From Gnetum montanum (taxonomy: Eukaryota > Streptophyta > Gnetopsida > Gnetales > Gnetaceae), in assembly GCA_015680685.1 (NCBI GenBank), contig MNCI01005808.1, forward strand, positions 446,289-510,288: a DNA stretch of 64,000 nt, in the 5' to 3' direction. The notes beneath the pieces were generated by a model that worked only from the letters and a program-made list of their open reading frames with translations, ran no database searches and was not told the DNA's origin. Both the position numbers and the translations under genes were made by a program. Position 1 is the first letter of the stretch. The number at the start of each line of letters is the position of its first letter. Below are positions 1 through 11,559 of this stretch, in pieces.

Positions 1-837
1 GAAGGGTCTTCTAAATTTTCTATGGCAAAAATAGCCTTTAGTTATTGGAATCTCTTTCTAGAAACAAACTTTCTGCTAGTATTTTTATGTGTGTTTTTGT
101 TAATTTTTTATAATGAATTGTAATGTGTCGAACATTACATTTTGATGATTTTGTGCAAATTTCATAGTTTCACTTCAAGCTGAGCTCTTCTGTCATCAAT
201 ACTTAGCATTCTTTCCTATACATTTACATTCCCAATGCAAAAACATTCCAAAGTTTGGTTCTGTTCTTTTTTCAATGCTTTTTAGAGTGGCAGGAAATTA
301 TGAAATTGTAATTTTCTACTACTATCTTGAGTAATCTTCTTTTGCTATATCCTTTTTCAATGTAAAGGAACATTTGTAAGTTCATGTTCTCTTTATCTCT
401 TTGTATATTTTGTATAGGTTTTATCATTTCTATGGCTGTGCTTTGAAACTCAGTAGTTACCATGGAGTAGATGCATTTAGTTGTTATGATTGTGATTGCT
501 TTTTTGTTTGCAATATGCATTTAATAAAATGCAAAAGCATTAGCATTTTTGCTAGCACATGAAAATTATTAGCCAATTTGAGATGTCAGCCTGACTTTGG
601 TCATAATTTTAACAATTTTTCCTGCTTATTGGAAGGACTTAAAGAGTTCAAATTTGATAATTTATTCTTACCTTCTCGCATGTAGTGAGGCCTGTTCTTT
701 ATATACACATTCTTTGATTGATGGAATCTAATGGATGATATGGTTGTTAACCTGGTAAATTTTAAAAATGAAAACTTCTGTACCTTTGGTAGCTTAGACC
801 CCCAGAAGATCTCTAGCAAGATCATGCTATGATGATC
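1..837. other. AT-rich DNA with no recognisable gene
   Basis: No reading frame here resembles a known protein. The short minus-strand frames at 272-520 and 601-825 are low-complexity and lack family motifs. I see no LTR end, primer site or tandem structure. Confidence 0.5.
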
Positions 838-1525
838 CTAGCCAATGTCGAGGAAAATGGTGATGAGCTCTCCACTGATGCACATGTCTTGCCATAATCA
901 TAAATAACCAATTATTTATAAATATCCCCTAGCCAAAGAGTCACTGCAAGGGAGCCAATGATTATATTTATCTCAGTTATTTATAATCTCGGTTATATAT
1001 AATGATATATTTATAATCATAAACATAAATGATTATATATAATTATTATAAACACTTCATCATAAATAAAGTCAGTTATTTATAATCATTTCATTATATA
1101 TATCTTATGGATAATGCTAACCGAGATATAATCATTATGGGTTAGCATTATGAATGAATAAATAATATCTCTAACATTATGGATTATGAGTAATATTTCA
1201 TCATATCTTGGCTTTATTTATTATGAAATGTTTACCATTCGAATGAATCTTATAATCCATAATATCTCAAATTATAATTATGTATTATTTCTCTAGTTAT
1301 AATAATCTCATAACATTTATTGGATTCCACAATAATTATAATATAATAATTATGAATGAGGCGTTAGCATCATTCATATCTTGTCCATTGTAATAATAAT
1401 GTCAATATACAAAAGCTTGTGATATAATAATAACATTATTTATGCATTTGTAATGTGATCTTTTTTATATCTCCATGAATGAATATTCATTACAAATATA
1501 TGTTACAGTGCCAATTTAGTCTGAT
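838..1525. repeat. AT-rich imperfect repeats (ATTATTTATAATC type)
   Basis: The stretch is dominated by variants of ttatttataatc, cataatcataaat and tataattatta in both orientations. A short piece at about 929-952 (cctagccaaagagtcactgcaag) matches part of the 114-bp tandem repeat that follows. It is non-coding and probably decayed transposon or satellite DNA. Confidence 0.45.
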
Positions 1526-1790
1526 CTCTTTGTATTCCCTCACACGCATGCACCACATGCATGGGAGCTAATGAATCAATGTAGGGGAGTCGAATCTCTA
1601 CTTGATTAATGTCTCCTAACCCCTGAGCTTCTCATTCGTCTTTTTATATTCCTTCACATGCATGCACCACATGCAAGGGGGCCAAAGAGTCACTGCAGGG
1701 GAGTTGAATCTCTATTCAATTGATGCCCACTAATCCTTGGGCTCCTCATTCATCTCTTCGTATTTCCTCATGTGTAGGGCCCGACGTGGG
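1526..1790 (+). repeat. 114-bp tandem repeat, two full units plus a partial third
   Basis: Unit 1 is 1526-1639, unit 2 is 1640-1753, and a partial unit 3 starts at 1754. The two full units are equal in length. They share the cores gcatgcaccacatgca and aggggagt-gaatctcta and differ mainly by transitions. No reading frame is kept across the units. Confidence 0.75.
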
Positions 1791-1792
1791 TA

Positions 1793-1960
1793 ATAATGAA
1801 TATTTATTAATATAAATGGTTGGTAATATTGAATATTTATTATTATTATAAATGGTGATGGTTACGATTACAGTAATAATGAATATTTATTATTATTATA
1901 AATGGTAACGATTATGGTTACAGTGATGGTTACAATCATGGCAACAGGTAAGGTGATGAT
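1793..1960 (+). repeat. Short AT-rich tandem repeat around aatatttattattattataaatgg
   Basis: The motif aatgaatatttatta...ataaatggt recurs about three times (near 1795, 1838 and 1888), alternating with gatggttacgattacag-like spacers. It looks like a minisatellite and is non-coding. Confidence 0.5.
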
Positions 1961-1971
1961 GGTTACTGTGT

Positions 1972-2629
1972 GATGCAATATTTAAAAATATTGAACTTAG
2001 GCATCATGTTACAAGATTCAGAGATGCAATATTGGAATTCATGCATTTTTAGAAACATGGATCCTGCTGTTATTAGTCGCAATAGAGAAGGTGAAGAACA
2101 CTCTCTTCAAGATCAGCAATAACAGCCATCTACTGCAACAAGTAGTGCAACAACTATCTACTGCAACAAGTAATGCAATCTCTGCTTATATGTGAAGGTG
2201 CAAGGGTAATGCTTACAATTAACCTTTGGCCTAAAGTAGAATTGGTAAATGGTGCACTTGGCATGATTCACAATATTATGTATCCTTAAGGTAAATAGCC
2301 ACCTGCATTACCATTATACGTTATTGTTGATTTTGACTCCTACATTGGATGTGCCTTTGATAATGGTAATCCCCATCATGTGCCAGTTGTACCTATGGTC
2401 AGAGGAGCATCTCGTCAGTCACCATTACGATTGCCATGGGCCATGACTATTCATAAATCTCAAGGAATGACACTAGATAAGGCTACTATTAACATTTGTT
2501 GCATTATCTGGAGTCAAGACCATTGATTCTTTAAAGATTCATCCTCCTTTTCATGTGGAAAGATACAAAAAAATTTCAGATGCTAAACATCTCCAAAGTA
2601 GAATTGCACAAGAAGTTCATTTTTCTTAG
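1972..2629 (+). pseudogene. PIF1-type DNA helicase relic, C-terminal part (Helitron-like origin possible)
   Basis: Read from 1972, the frame gives a stretch like the IFKNIELR region of PIF1 helicases. From 2191 it runs CEGARVMLTINLWPKVELVNG, with stops at 2287 and 2296, followed by DFDSYIGC. The helicase motif MTIHKSQGMTLDKA lies at about 2443-2484. A one-base shift near 2490 then leads into VALSGVKTIDSLKIHPPF and HLQSRIAQEV, ending at a stop at 2627. PIF1 helicases unwind DNA 5' to 3'. In plants, fragments like this usually derive from Helitron Rep-helicases or related PIF1 genes. The Walker A half is missing, so this is a dead fragment. No Helitron end (CTRR with hairpin) was found, so the mobile origin is inferred. 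Confidence 0.8.
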
Positions 2630-2883
2630 TTGGAGAATTAGGCATATTGAGATCACACTTATCATTGTATTTTGCCTTTTGCTCAATCTTGTTATACAGC
2701 TCTGTAATGTTTATTTCAATAATTGTGCAATGTATTCCTTCATCAATATATACAAAATATATAAACTTTTATTTTATCCAATTTATGTTTACTAGTATAT
2801 ATTATTTGGAATACAAATAGTGATGATAACTTTAAAAATAAAAAAAATAATTAAATTCTACTCATAGGCCATGAAACCACTCC
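2630..2883. other. AT-rich DNA after the helicase relic
   Basis: The reading frame at 2553-2795 is only a shifted frame of the helicase relic and its trailing sequence. Nothing else is recognisable. Confidence 0.5.
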
Positions 2884-3308
2884 ACTAGCTTATATATATA
2901 TATATATTAGTTGAGATGATTTTAAAAAATGATGTTAAGGAAGCCCGACTACTGGACAAGGTAACAAGATAACTAAAAATAGAATCACTCATCCCTTCTC
3001 TATTTATCTACCACTTACCCAATTTAGTTTTACCCTCTCAGTCAAGTTTGCTCTTTCTTTGTTTCTTCATGGCTTTTTTGAGCATTATTTATGCAAGAGA
3101 TTTATTTCTCAAAAATGCTATGAACAAACAAAGAAAGAGAAAACTTAATCAAGAGGGTAAAACTAAATTGGGTAAGTGGTAGAGAAAAAGAGGAGGGATG
3201 AGTTATTCCGTTTTTAGTTATCTTGTTACCTCGTCCAGTGGTTGGGCTTCCCTAACATTATTTTTTTAAAAATCATCTCGGCCAATATATATATATATAT
3301 AAGCTAGT
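2884..3308. mobile_element. Fold-back (MITE-like) element with ~180-bp inverted arms
   Basis: The left arm starts actagcttatatatat at 2884 and the right arm ends atatataagctagt at 3308. Each arm is roughly 180 bp and they are near-perfect reverse complements, for example gttaaggaagccc on the left and gggcttccctaac on the right. The pairing continues into the centre (ttcatggcttttttgag with ctcaaaaatgctatgaa), leaving a loop of roughly 25 bases. There is no ORF. A transcript would form one long hairpin. Flanking target duplication is not clear because the ends are themselves palindromic. Confidence 0.85.
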
Positions 3309-5290
3309 TTTATCTTCTTTGGACATACCTAAACCTTTTAAGAAATCATTCTTGTAAGTTATCTAAAATTGAAGTCACTCCAATTCTTTCTTTAATATTT
3401 GTATTATGAAATTTACCTCTTCTAGTAATATTCAACATCATATAAGATAGAAAGTTTGATTACTATCTTGTAAAACTTTCCTTTTAGTATTATTGGAATT
3501 CTTTTTATCACATAGAAGATCACTAGTCTATCTTCATTTTGATCATTCCATTTCAATTCTACTTCTTATATCTTTATTTATTTTACCATTTAATTAGAGC
3601 ATTAATCCTAGGTAGTTAAACCATATTTAGTGATTAACTTTTTGATCTTGAATCATCACTTCTATTTCACCAATACTTATGCTACTATTGAAATTGCATT
3701 CTATAGATTTTGTCTTACATCTACTAGTTTTTAAGCTTTTAAATTCTAGATCATGATTTTAGAAGTAATATTTTCTTCAATTTTTGGGCATTTCTCCATT
3801 CTTAAAATTTTTTTAGAACAAATTTTCCAACCATGAAACTCTTGTATCTCCTAATGTTTTTCAAGCTTATATAGGTATGTTATATAGTATAGTAGATTTT
3901 TCATCTTTCATATTTGATAATGTTATCTTCACCTCAAGGAATCAAAAATCATTAACCAAATAAAAAATTGGTTCTAGGATATCTTTTCTTGGAAATTATT
4001 CATTTAATAATTCTAAAAAATGACTTTCTTATATAACCAAAATTTCATTGTCTATTACCCAAATTGTTTCAATTATCTCCTTGATGCATTTAACATGATT
4101 AATATCCTTACATTTATTGCTTCTAATTTTTGTCAATTTCTAAATATATTTGTCTCCTTCCTTTTTCCTAATTTCTCATAGAAGTTACCTAAGGTCTTAT
4201 GTTTAGCTTTGGTTGCTATTGTGTTTTCTTCCTTTTTGTCATTTTGTACATTAGCCTATTTTCATGGTTTTCACTTTGTTGTCATTTCTTAAAGCCTTCC
4301 TTCTTGTTTTGGATTGTATGTTAAAATTCATTACTCCACTATCATATCTTATTTAGGATTTTTTATCTTTTTTTTTCCAACCAAAATGCTCTTTTAAATT
4401 TTCTAAATGAAACTTTCTATTTGAGCTTAAATGAAATTTGCAGGGTAATCCTAATTCCAAGTGCCTTCTTGAAATAATTGTTCTTTGAATAAGGCGATGT
4501 TTTTTCCCTTCAAATTTCATCATTTTATGTATTTAATACCTTTTCTCTTGCTACATTTAAAGCTTTGTATAGCTAAATCTATGTTCATTAGTCAATGTTA
4601 AGTTGTAAGGCTCTCTCCAAGTATGATCTTGTTGTTTTGGCATATGGATTAGTCTCTTTTACATAGTAAGAAATAATCAATTTGTGTTTTAGTTATACAA
4701 TTATTATATAAAATTACATATTTGGCCCTCTTTTAGAAATAATTAATTACAATTACATTATTACAAGCACTTGCAATTTGTAGAAGTGAATCTTCTCTAT
4801 CATTGTACTCTAGAAATTTATATACTTTATGAATCTTGTCATATCTCATTTTCATAAATTCAACATGATCATTAAGATCCCCTCCAATGAATATGCTTTC
4901 TTATTTGGGAATTCCTTGAAGCATCAAATCCTCTAAATGCAAAAAATATTACTTGATGAAGTTTTCTAAGCTAATTTGTGAAGCATATCTACTTATAATT
5001 TTGATGATCTCATTTCCAAATACAAGTTTTATTCCCATAATTCGATCACCATGGTGGCATACCTATAACACTTTATCTTTGATAGATTAAATGATGATGA
5101 TGGACACTGTATTTTAGTTATTTTATTTTCTTGAGTAGAAAAGTTTGAAATTCTTACTCAATTCTTCAACCTTCTTCCCTTTTTTATCCTTTTTCTTAGA
5201 GTAGGCATTATTGATTTTTCATCTTTTCATGGAGTCAATAATTTCAAAGGTCTTTTTAGTAAAAATGCTAATATTTGAATTTACCATTTG
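3309..5290 (-). pseudogene. RTE-type LINE relic (endonuclease plus reverse transcriptase)
   Basis: Reading the minus strand from 5290 downward, the order of motifs is that of RTE-clade LINE ORF2. EIIDSMKR and FKLFYSRK mark the start of the APE endonuclease. GDRIMGIKLVFGNEI and FIGGDLNDHVEF (about 4890) continue the endonuclease. NLKGKN...LFKEQLFQEGTWN and EKKEGDK-type linker text with DINHVKCIKEI follow. The C-terminal RT segment LKTSRCKTKSIECNFNSS, GKFYKIVIKLS and finally GVTSILDNLQE-FLKRFRYVQRR ends at about 3313. Stops and frameshifts occur throughout. Such proteins nick DNA and copy their RNA at the nick. The catalytic FADD box of the RT was not found. The relic ends exactly where the fold-back element begins. 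Confidence 0.85.
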
Positions 5291-6255
5291 AAATATTTTA
5301 TCTTGGACTTGCTTCTTTACCCATACCTATCCTTGATGTGGAAAACCTTGTCCACATTCCAACACATTCAAGTAATGATGTTGCACATTATTTCTAAAGG
5401 ATGCCCTATCAAGTTCTTAACCTTTTTTTTTCACAAAAACTATATCTTATGATTGTGTGACATTTCTTTGAGGGAATGCCCTAGCATTTTGTAAAATCTT
5501 AAAAACATTTCATCCGTAATATTTGACATGATTTTATAGAAAGCTACCAACTTGATGCTTACCCTCATTTTGTATCTAAGTTTGGGATTTACATTGGTGG
5601 AGTATAATAAAATCCAAAATTCTTCGTAAATAACTTATTTTAGTCTTGAAGAAACCATGTTAATATTTTTAAGGTTTAAAGGAAAAATCACATAATATCT
5701 TGAATAGGATCCTATACTTAACTTCATTTCTTATTAGTAAGAAAAATTGAGTCAAGAAAATACAATGATAATTCCTTTTTAAGGAGAAAAGCTTCCAACT
5801 TAGTAAATTATGAAACTAAAATGAAATATATTTACTTACATCTATTAAGATCCATTAGATTTATTAGAATAGTTTTAAAATTTCTTTTATGGAATTTTTT
5901 AAAATTTATAACTCATTGCTACCCAGTGGAATCACACTTATGACCTAGAATTATTAAGTTAAGCCTCTTATCACTAAGTTAATGACTAATTTTTATCAAG
6001 ACAATTTCTATATATTCTACTTATTATTTATAATTGTATATATATATATATATTCATAATTCTTCATTTCCTAAAATAGAAAGAGAGAAATCATAGCAAG
6101 AAATCTTAGTTAAAGGACCAATCTAAACACGTCAAGTTCAATCTTCAAAGGATGTCTACATGTTTCAACAATATATACCTGAATAAATATGCTTTACATT
6201 ATAGCACTTTGACTTTATTTTATTTTAAATTACTTCCATTTTAATTTCTATGTAA
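5291..6255. other. AT-rich DNA between the LINE and element E1
   Basis: No protein family can be recognised on either strand. A short (TA)n run lies at about 6038-6053. The last ~150 bases contain LTR-like text (ataccTGAATAAATatgc) that could belong to an older element into which E1 inserted, but this is weak. Confidence 0.4.
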
Positions 6256-6408
6256 GCTATTGATGAGAGCGGTTACTCTAGCAGTTATTCTAATTATTAG
6301 AGTAGTTACTGTAGTGGTTACTCTAGTAGTTACTCTAATTATTAGAGTGGTTGCTCTAGCAGTTACTTTAGTAATTATTCTAATTATTAGAGTAGTTGCT
6401 CCCAAGTC

Positions 6409-6416
6409 TATAAATA
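6409..6416 (+). promoter_or_regulatory. TATA box of E1 5' LTR
   Basis: TATAAATA lies about 150 bp into the LTR, directly after the palindromic U3 repeats. The same box is present in the 3' LTR (15445-15452) and in the solo LTR (59330-59337), so it is the likely Pol II promoter of this subfamily. Confidence 0.7.
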
Positions 6417-6463
6417 CAGTGCCCAGGTGCACAATTGGGGGGAAGTCTTTTAGCAGTCAAGTA

Positions 6464-6756
6464 NNNNNNNNNNNNNNNNNNNNNNNNNNNNNNNNNNNNN
6501 NNNNNNNNNNNNNNNNNNNNNNNNNNNNNNNNNNNNNNNNNNNNNNNNNNNNNNNNNNNNNNNNNNNNNNNNNNNNNNNNNNNNNNNNNNNNNNNNNNNN
6601 NNNNNNNNNNNNNNNNNNNNNNNNNNNNNNNNNNNNNNNNNNNNNNNNNNNNNNNNNNNNNNNNNNNNNNNNNNNNNNNNNNNNNNNNNNNNNNNNNNNN
6701 NNNNNNNNNNNNNNNNNNNNNNNNNNNNNNNNNNNNNNNNNNNNNNNNNNNNNNNN
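6464..6756. other. Assembly gap of 293 N
   Basis: The gap lies inside the 5' LTR. In the intact 3' LTR the same interval (15500-15916) is 417 bp, so the N run underestimates the missing sequence by about 120 bp. Confidence 0.95.
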
Positions 6757-7056
6757 GTGTTAGGATTAGTTAGAACTTAGTTAATGAGTATTTAAGTTAA
6801 ATTATTCACTTAGTTACCTCTTTCCTTCCCTACTAGTGCAGGACATAAAAACATAAAAGCTATAATAATCATATGCCTCAAGCTTACTTAACCATACAAT
6901 TGTGACATATAGGTAAGCATGGGAAGACAACGATCAACCAACCTGTCCTTGTTCCACAAGGGCACATGAGAACTTAGTCCTTGGAATTCAACCGGATCAT
7001 GCGTGAAACACTCGTATTTGTATGTTTGAGCGTAGGGGTACCTCACCGCTCATCAT

Positions 7057-7075
7057 TGGCACCATTTTTGGGAAC
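7057..7075 (+). other. E1 primer binding site (tRNA-Asp-like)
   Basis: TGGCACCATTTTTGGGAAC begins two bases after the LTR end. It resembles the TGGCGCCGTTGCCGGGGA site known from Athila/Tat elements, with the CpG positions changed. Assignment to tRNA-Asp is by that resemblance. Confidence 0.7.
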
Positions 7076-7191
7076 TTAGTTGTTTGTGCACTAACTAGAA
7101 CATAGGAAATCATTCACATCATTTGAATTAACCCTTAGGGTTGGTTGAGAAAATAATAAACAAGAATACATTGCACACTGAACAGACAAGT

Positions 7192-9150
7192 ATGTCTCCT
7201 TCTTCGTGCAAAAGCGCTTCACCACCTAGGTTTGAAACAGGAAACAGTTGGTGGCATAATACACATGACCTTGATCTGCCAGTCCCTTAACAAGTTCAAG
7301 TGGTATATATTCATCTCGATGAGTATATACCAGACTTTACCTTTATCCTCCATCAAGACAAACAACTGCATTGGCAAGACTTAGAAGGTAACATAGTGTT
7401 ACCTCCTGATCATTTAGTCCCGAGCATGCTTCTTTGTGCTCTCACATGAATTGGCATGCCACACTTACATGCAGAATATGTTGTACAAGATTATGACTTA
7501 AGAGAATACCATCCCACAGAGGCACAACATCAAAGGGACTTGCAATAGGAGCGACATCATAAGTCTTTGAAGGGTAAATGGTCCCAGGATTCCTCACATG
7601 TCTTAAGCAAAAACAATGTTCCTCCCCTTGACTTTGGCTAAGGGGTTGTGTATTAGAACCTTCATTCCATTATTCATAACCTAGGTTCTGATGCCCACGG
7701 GCACAAAGGATCCAAAAAAGGAACATGAACTCATGATAAAGGTGGACATTCTGATCGAAATTGCGATCGGGGTCGAGACTGTAGAAGAGAAGGTAGCAAA
7801 CACCATCATGGTGATGGTTCTCCTTCTTCTTCACCTTCATCATCTCCTTCACCCTCTCCTTCAATATTCAAACATGGTTATAAAGAAAAATACCATGGGG
7901 ATAAAGGTAGGCAAAGTGGAAGTCATAGAAAAAATAGCTATGAAAGGGAGCAAGGGCACTCTAGAGAGTCACGACATAGAAGAAGGGAGAGTAGGGAACA
8001 ATCTAGGCATCATAGACGCCATGGACGAGATGATCATGATGAACCCCTTCTCACTACTTAAATTATGTTGGACATAACTAAGGTTGTTATAATTCCAACA
8101 AGGCATCATAAAGATAGTACGATCAAGAGATTAGATATGAACAACATCCCACAATTTGAAGGGGGATACAACATTGATCCTCAGAATCATTTACAAGCAT
8201 TCTATGATGTGTGTGCCTTACAAAACATAGAGAACAAATGGAAAAAACTTAAGTTGTTCCCATGAACATTAGTTAAAGGAGAGGAAAGCTGGTACTAGTC
8301 TTTGGAACCGAAATCCATTCATAGGTGGAGTACTATGTTAGAACTATTTAATGATAAGTACCAAACGTACTCCCAAGTGTCTAACTTGCAAAAGAAAATC
8401 AAAGGCTGGAAACAAGGAGGACATGAACCCTTAGATTCTACCATGGGCCAATACTATGCACTGTTACATCATTGTCTTGACCATGGTTATTCGCAAAGGG
8501 ATCAATTGTGCCATCTCGTGAATGGGCTTAGGCATGAAATGAAAAGAACCCTTGGGACTTATGCCCAAGGGAGACTATTTGAGCGTAGGTCCCATCAAAT
8601 TAAAAGACTATTGGAGCAAGTTGCTAAGGTAGAAGGTGAGCTATGGAAGAGAGAAAGTTTGGAAGAGTATAATCGAGATCCTTCCCTTTGGAAGAGGGGA
8701 GTAAGATTTTTTGAGGATGAAGAAGAGTCACCACTTGAAGAGATGGTGAATAGGAAAACTTTGCCTATCCAAAAGATGACATTAGAAGTTTCAGCAAAGG
8801 TAGACCAAATGTGGGATTCCCTAGATAATAGATTTCAAACTATTTTTAAAATAGTAGAGGAGTCTAGAGAGCAAGGTAGTGAGAAAAGAAAAAAGAAAGA
8901 GGCTGAAAATGCATGTAGCAAGGGTAAGGGCAAAGTTTCCATCATTGAAGAGGTTGTGGATTCAGAAACAAACAATGATAGTGGATGTGAGATATGTTAA
9001 TATGACCATCTTAAGGGATGTTTCCATGTAATCTCACATCTACAGGATTCTGAGGTGTATGCACTCAACCCACGATTAAACAAAAGGAAAACACCCCGAA
9101 GGTTACCTTATCCTCAAGGTAACCCAAGGTATTTCCATCATTTCTTAACA
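7192..9150 (+). pseudogene. gag: E1 gag (capsid region of the gag-pol frame)
   Basis: The ATG at 7192 (MSPSSCKSAS) opens the frame, which stays in register to the protease. A Ser-rich stretch (GSPSSSPSSSPSPSPS) is followed by an Arg/Ser-rich segment (HSRESRHRRRESREQSRHHR, about 7948-8008). The retrotransposon gag core follows at about 8125-8620, with LKLFP, ESWY, RWSTMLELFNDKYQTY and ALLHHCLDHGYSQRDQL. A conserved tail carries EEYNRDPSLWKRGVRFFEDE and VNRKTLPIQK. Gag forms the virus-like particle. There is no canonical CCHC zinc knuckle, and the basic RS-like stretch may bind RNA instead. In-frame stops occur at several sites, for example the former Trp and Gln codons near 8263 and 8296. Confidence 0.88.
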
Positions 9151-10170
9151 TATTATCCTAGTGGAACTCCACCACAATCGATTGGGCAATATCAATAGTG
9201 GCAGCACCTATAATCATGGGGAATGCCACCACCAAGGCAATAGTATCCTTATCAACAACCTGACTTGTATGGATATTACATGCAGCAGCCAATCTCCCCA
9301 CGTGACTCTAATGGTCACATCACTCCTCAACCTCATTGCCAAGCCCATGAGTATTATGGGACTCCCTCTTCTAGAGGTGATATTTTGCAAGCATATCATC
9401 CTTCTCATCTAGCCACATCTCTTCCACCAATAGCTCCACTACCACCTGCTCCTATGATGCAAGGTGAAATCCTTACCCAGCTGTGGCAAAGTAATGCCAT
9501 GAGGGCTGTTAACTTTCAACCTACTGTTGGTTCCAACAACCACATGAAGAAATGTCCTTTCTTTAAAACCAACAATACAACAAAGCTTTTTCAATCACAA
9601 GTAGCTAATTTCTTAGATGCCTTAGTATCAATCAAAACTTCGGAGCCCACCTCAACCCAATCACCACACTCAATGCATACAGTCATGCTAACACATGCCA
9701 TCATCGATTGGATCAAAGCTGGCCACCTTCCCAGAAAATTCACTAATCCTGGGAGTCCTCTGATATACTTACAAATCACTGGAAATGCACTATGCAAGGC
9801 TCTTTTGGATTTAGGTTCCAATGTCAACTTGATTTCTCAAGAAATGTACAAGGCCTGGAACCTGCCTCTATTGAAAAAGAGCAACATCCATCTAGAGTTG
9901 GCCGACCAGTCCATCACTATCCCATTGGAACTGGTAGAAGACATTGTTACCACTATTTGTGGGTGGTCGTACCTAGTTGACTTCCTAGTGATTCAGGTAA
10001 ACAACGGTAAGGGGGACTCCCCAATCATAATGGAAATAGCATGGCTAAGCACCATTGACGCATGCCTAGGAATCTATGATCTTTCCTTAGAAATATCAAA
10101 GGAAAATACATTCGAAAAGATCAAGAAGAACAAAGTTTCATGCATCACATACAGTGACACAAGGTGTAAT
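9151..10170 (+). pseudogene. E1 Pro-rich linker and aspartic protease region
   Basis: The frame continues through a Gln/Pro/Tyr-rich linker (PIAPLPPAPMMQGE at about 9430-9470) into the protease. The active-site triad region reads ALLDLGSNVNLIS, with DLGS at 9808-9819 in place of the usual DTGA/DSGA. LELADQSITIPLELVEDI and the C-terminal LSLEISKENTFEKI follow. Retroviral-type proteases cut the polyprotein. The stop after CNCM at 10177 sits where E2 has a Gln codon, so it is likely a mutation of a continuous gag-pol frame. Confidence 0.8.
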
Positions 10171-10724
10171 TGCATGTAAAGGTCATGGTTTGTGCAAAGT
10201 TTAGCATTTCCTGCATGCAATCAATGTGCACAAATGATTAACATACAAAGATGCTTGTATGTAGTAGCCACATGATAGGAAGACACCCAGTGGCTGACAA
10301 CTGATCAAGAAAGCTATTCACTCATATGCATGGAACCAACTGAGGGTTTGACTTGTACTTACATTGATGGCATAGACGCATTAGAGTAAGTCCACCACCA
10401 ACTTCCAAGTCTTAACCTTAAAAATTTCAACTGGGGGAACTTGGAAATCCCTAAGAAATCTAGGTAGGAGGCCCTTGAACTGAAACCATTGCCCACTAGT
10501 ATGGAATACAAGTTCCTTAAAAATGGAAAACCGATAATTATCAACACTAAGATTGCTCCTCAACAGAAAGAAGAACTACTGAAGGTAATAAATAAATGGT
10601 TGGGAGCCTTTTCTTGGTCATATCCCAAATTAACAGGAATAGATCCTAGGATATGCTAACATAGAATTTACACTAACCCCTCCATGAAGCCTTGAAGACA
10701 ACTGTAGAGGTGATTGAACCCTAA

Positions 10725-11240
10725 GCTAAAGCATGTAGTTAAGGAAGAAATCGAATAGCTTCTCATGGTTGCGTTCATATACCCCATTACTGATAGAAAA
10801 TGGGTTAGCCCCTTGGTTATTGTGCCTAAAAAAGAAGGCAAATGGAGGGTGTGCATAGATTTTAGGCTACTAATTATGGCAACATTCAAAGATCACTTTC
10901 CATTGCCATTTGTTGACCAAGTCTTAGACACCATCGTAGGGCATCACTATTATAGTTTTCTGGATGGATATAGTGGATATAACCAAATACAAATAGCCCT
11001 AGAAGACCAAGCCAATACTACATTCACCAATCCCTGGGGAACATTCGCATACAAATAGATGTCGTTTAGCTTGTGCAATGCCCCTACAACATTTCAATGA
11101 TTAGTTCTAAGCATATTCCAATAGCAGATAGGGAATGGCATGGAGGCCTTTATGAATGACTTTTCCACTTATGGAGCAAACTTTGATCAAGCCTTGGACT
11201 GCCTAGAGCAAGTGTTAAAAAGATGTGTAGAAATCAATTT
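10725..11240 (+). pseudogene. E1 reverse transcriptase domain
   Basis: Recognisable blocks are VSPLVIVPKKEGKWRVCIDF (10804-10863), YYSFLDGYSGYNQIQIA (about 10948) and the active-site box, which reads FMNDFSTYG at 11149-11175. The usual box is FMDDF, so the first catalytic Asp has become Asn through a G-to-A change at 11155. Stops replace Gln or Trp codons near 11056, 11098 and 11131. The enzyme copies element RNA into DNA. This copy must be inactive. Confidence 0.9.
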
Positions 11241-11559
11241 AAGGCTTAATTGGTAGAAAAGACATTTAATGGTCCAAGAAGGTGTAGTACTAGGGCACAA
11301 AATCTCACACACAGGGATAGCGGTAGATCCCAAGAAAATCAAAATTATCCATGGAATTACCCATCAGCTAGAAACTGTCAAAGATATTTGATCATTCCTT
11401 GGACATACTGGCTACTATAGGAGATTTATTGAGAAATTTTCAAAGGTTACCAAACCATTGGTGGAATTAATGAAAGAGGACGTACCTTTCGAGTGGACCA
11501 GAGAATGCGAATTAGCTTTCCAAACTCTGAAACAAAAGCTAGTAGAAACACCCATTCTA

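Larger units (their letters stand above)
6261..7055 (+). repeat. E1 5' LTR (contains assembly gap)
   Basis: It begins TGATGAGAGCGG and ends CCGCTCATCA. U3 is built from repeats of the palindrome ctctaattattagag alternating with gttactctag. Comparison with the 940-bp 3' LTR shows that the gap replaces the R/U5 portion. Confidence 0.9.

Noticed and set aside
838-1500. Possible CRISPR-like or regularly spaced array
   Set aside because: Short AT-rich motifs occur in both orientations with irregular spacing; this is plant repeat DNA, with no leader or cas genes.
2553-2795. 80-residue plus-strand frame after the helicase motif
   Set aside because: Its first part is the helicase relic read in the wrong frame; the remainder is AT-rich trailing DNA.
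6241-6432. Frames rich in IIRVTT/LIIRVV in U3 of E1-type LTRs (also 15205-15514 and 59133-59507)
   Set aside because: They are translations of the ctctaattattagag palindromic repeats in LTR promoter DNA, present on both strands and not conserved as protein.
7691-8077. 128-residue frame in E1 gag (also 19390-19779, 30950-31276 and 57246-57497)
   Set aside because: They are shifted frames over the Ser-rich and RS-like gag segment; the real gag frame is the one in register with the later blocks.
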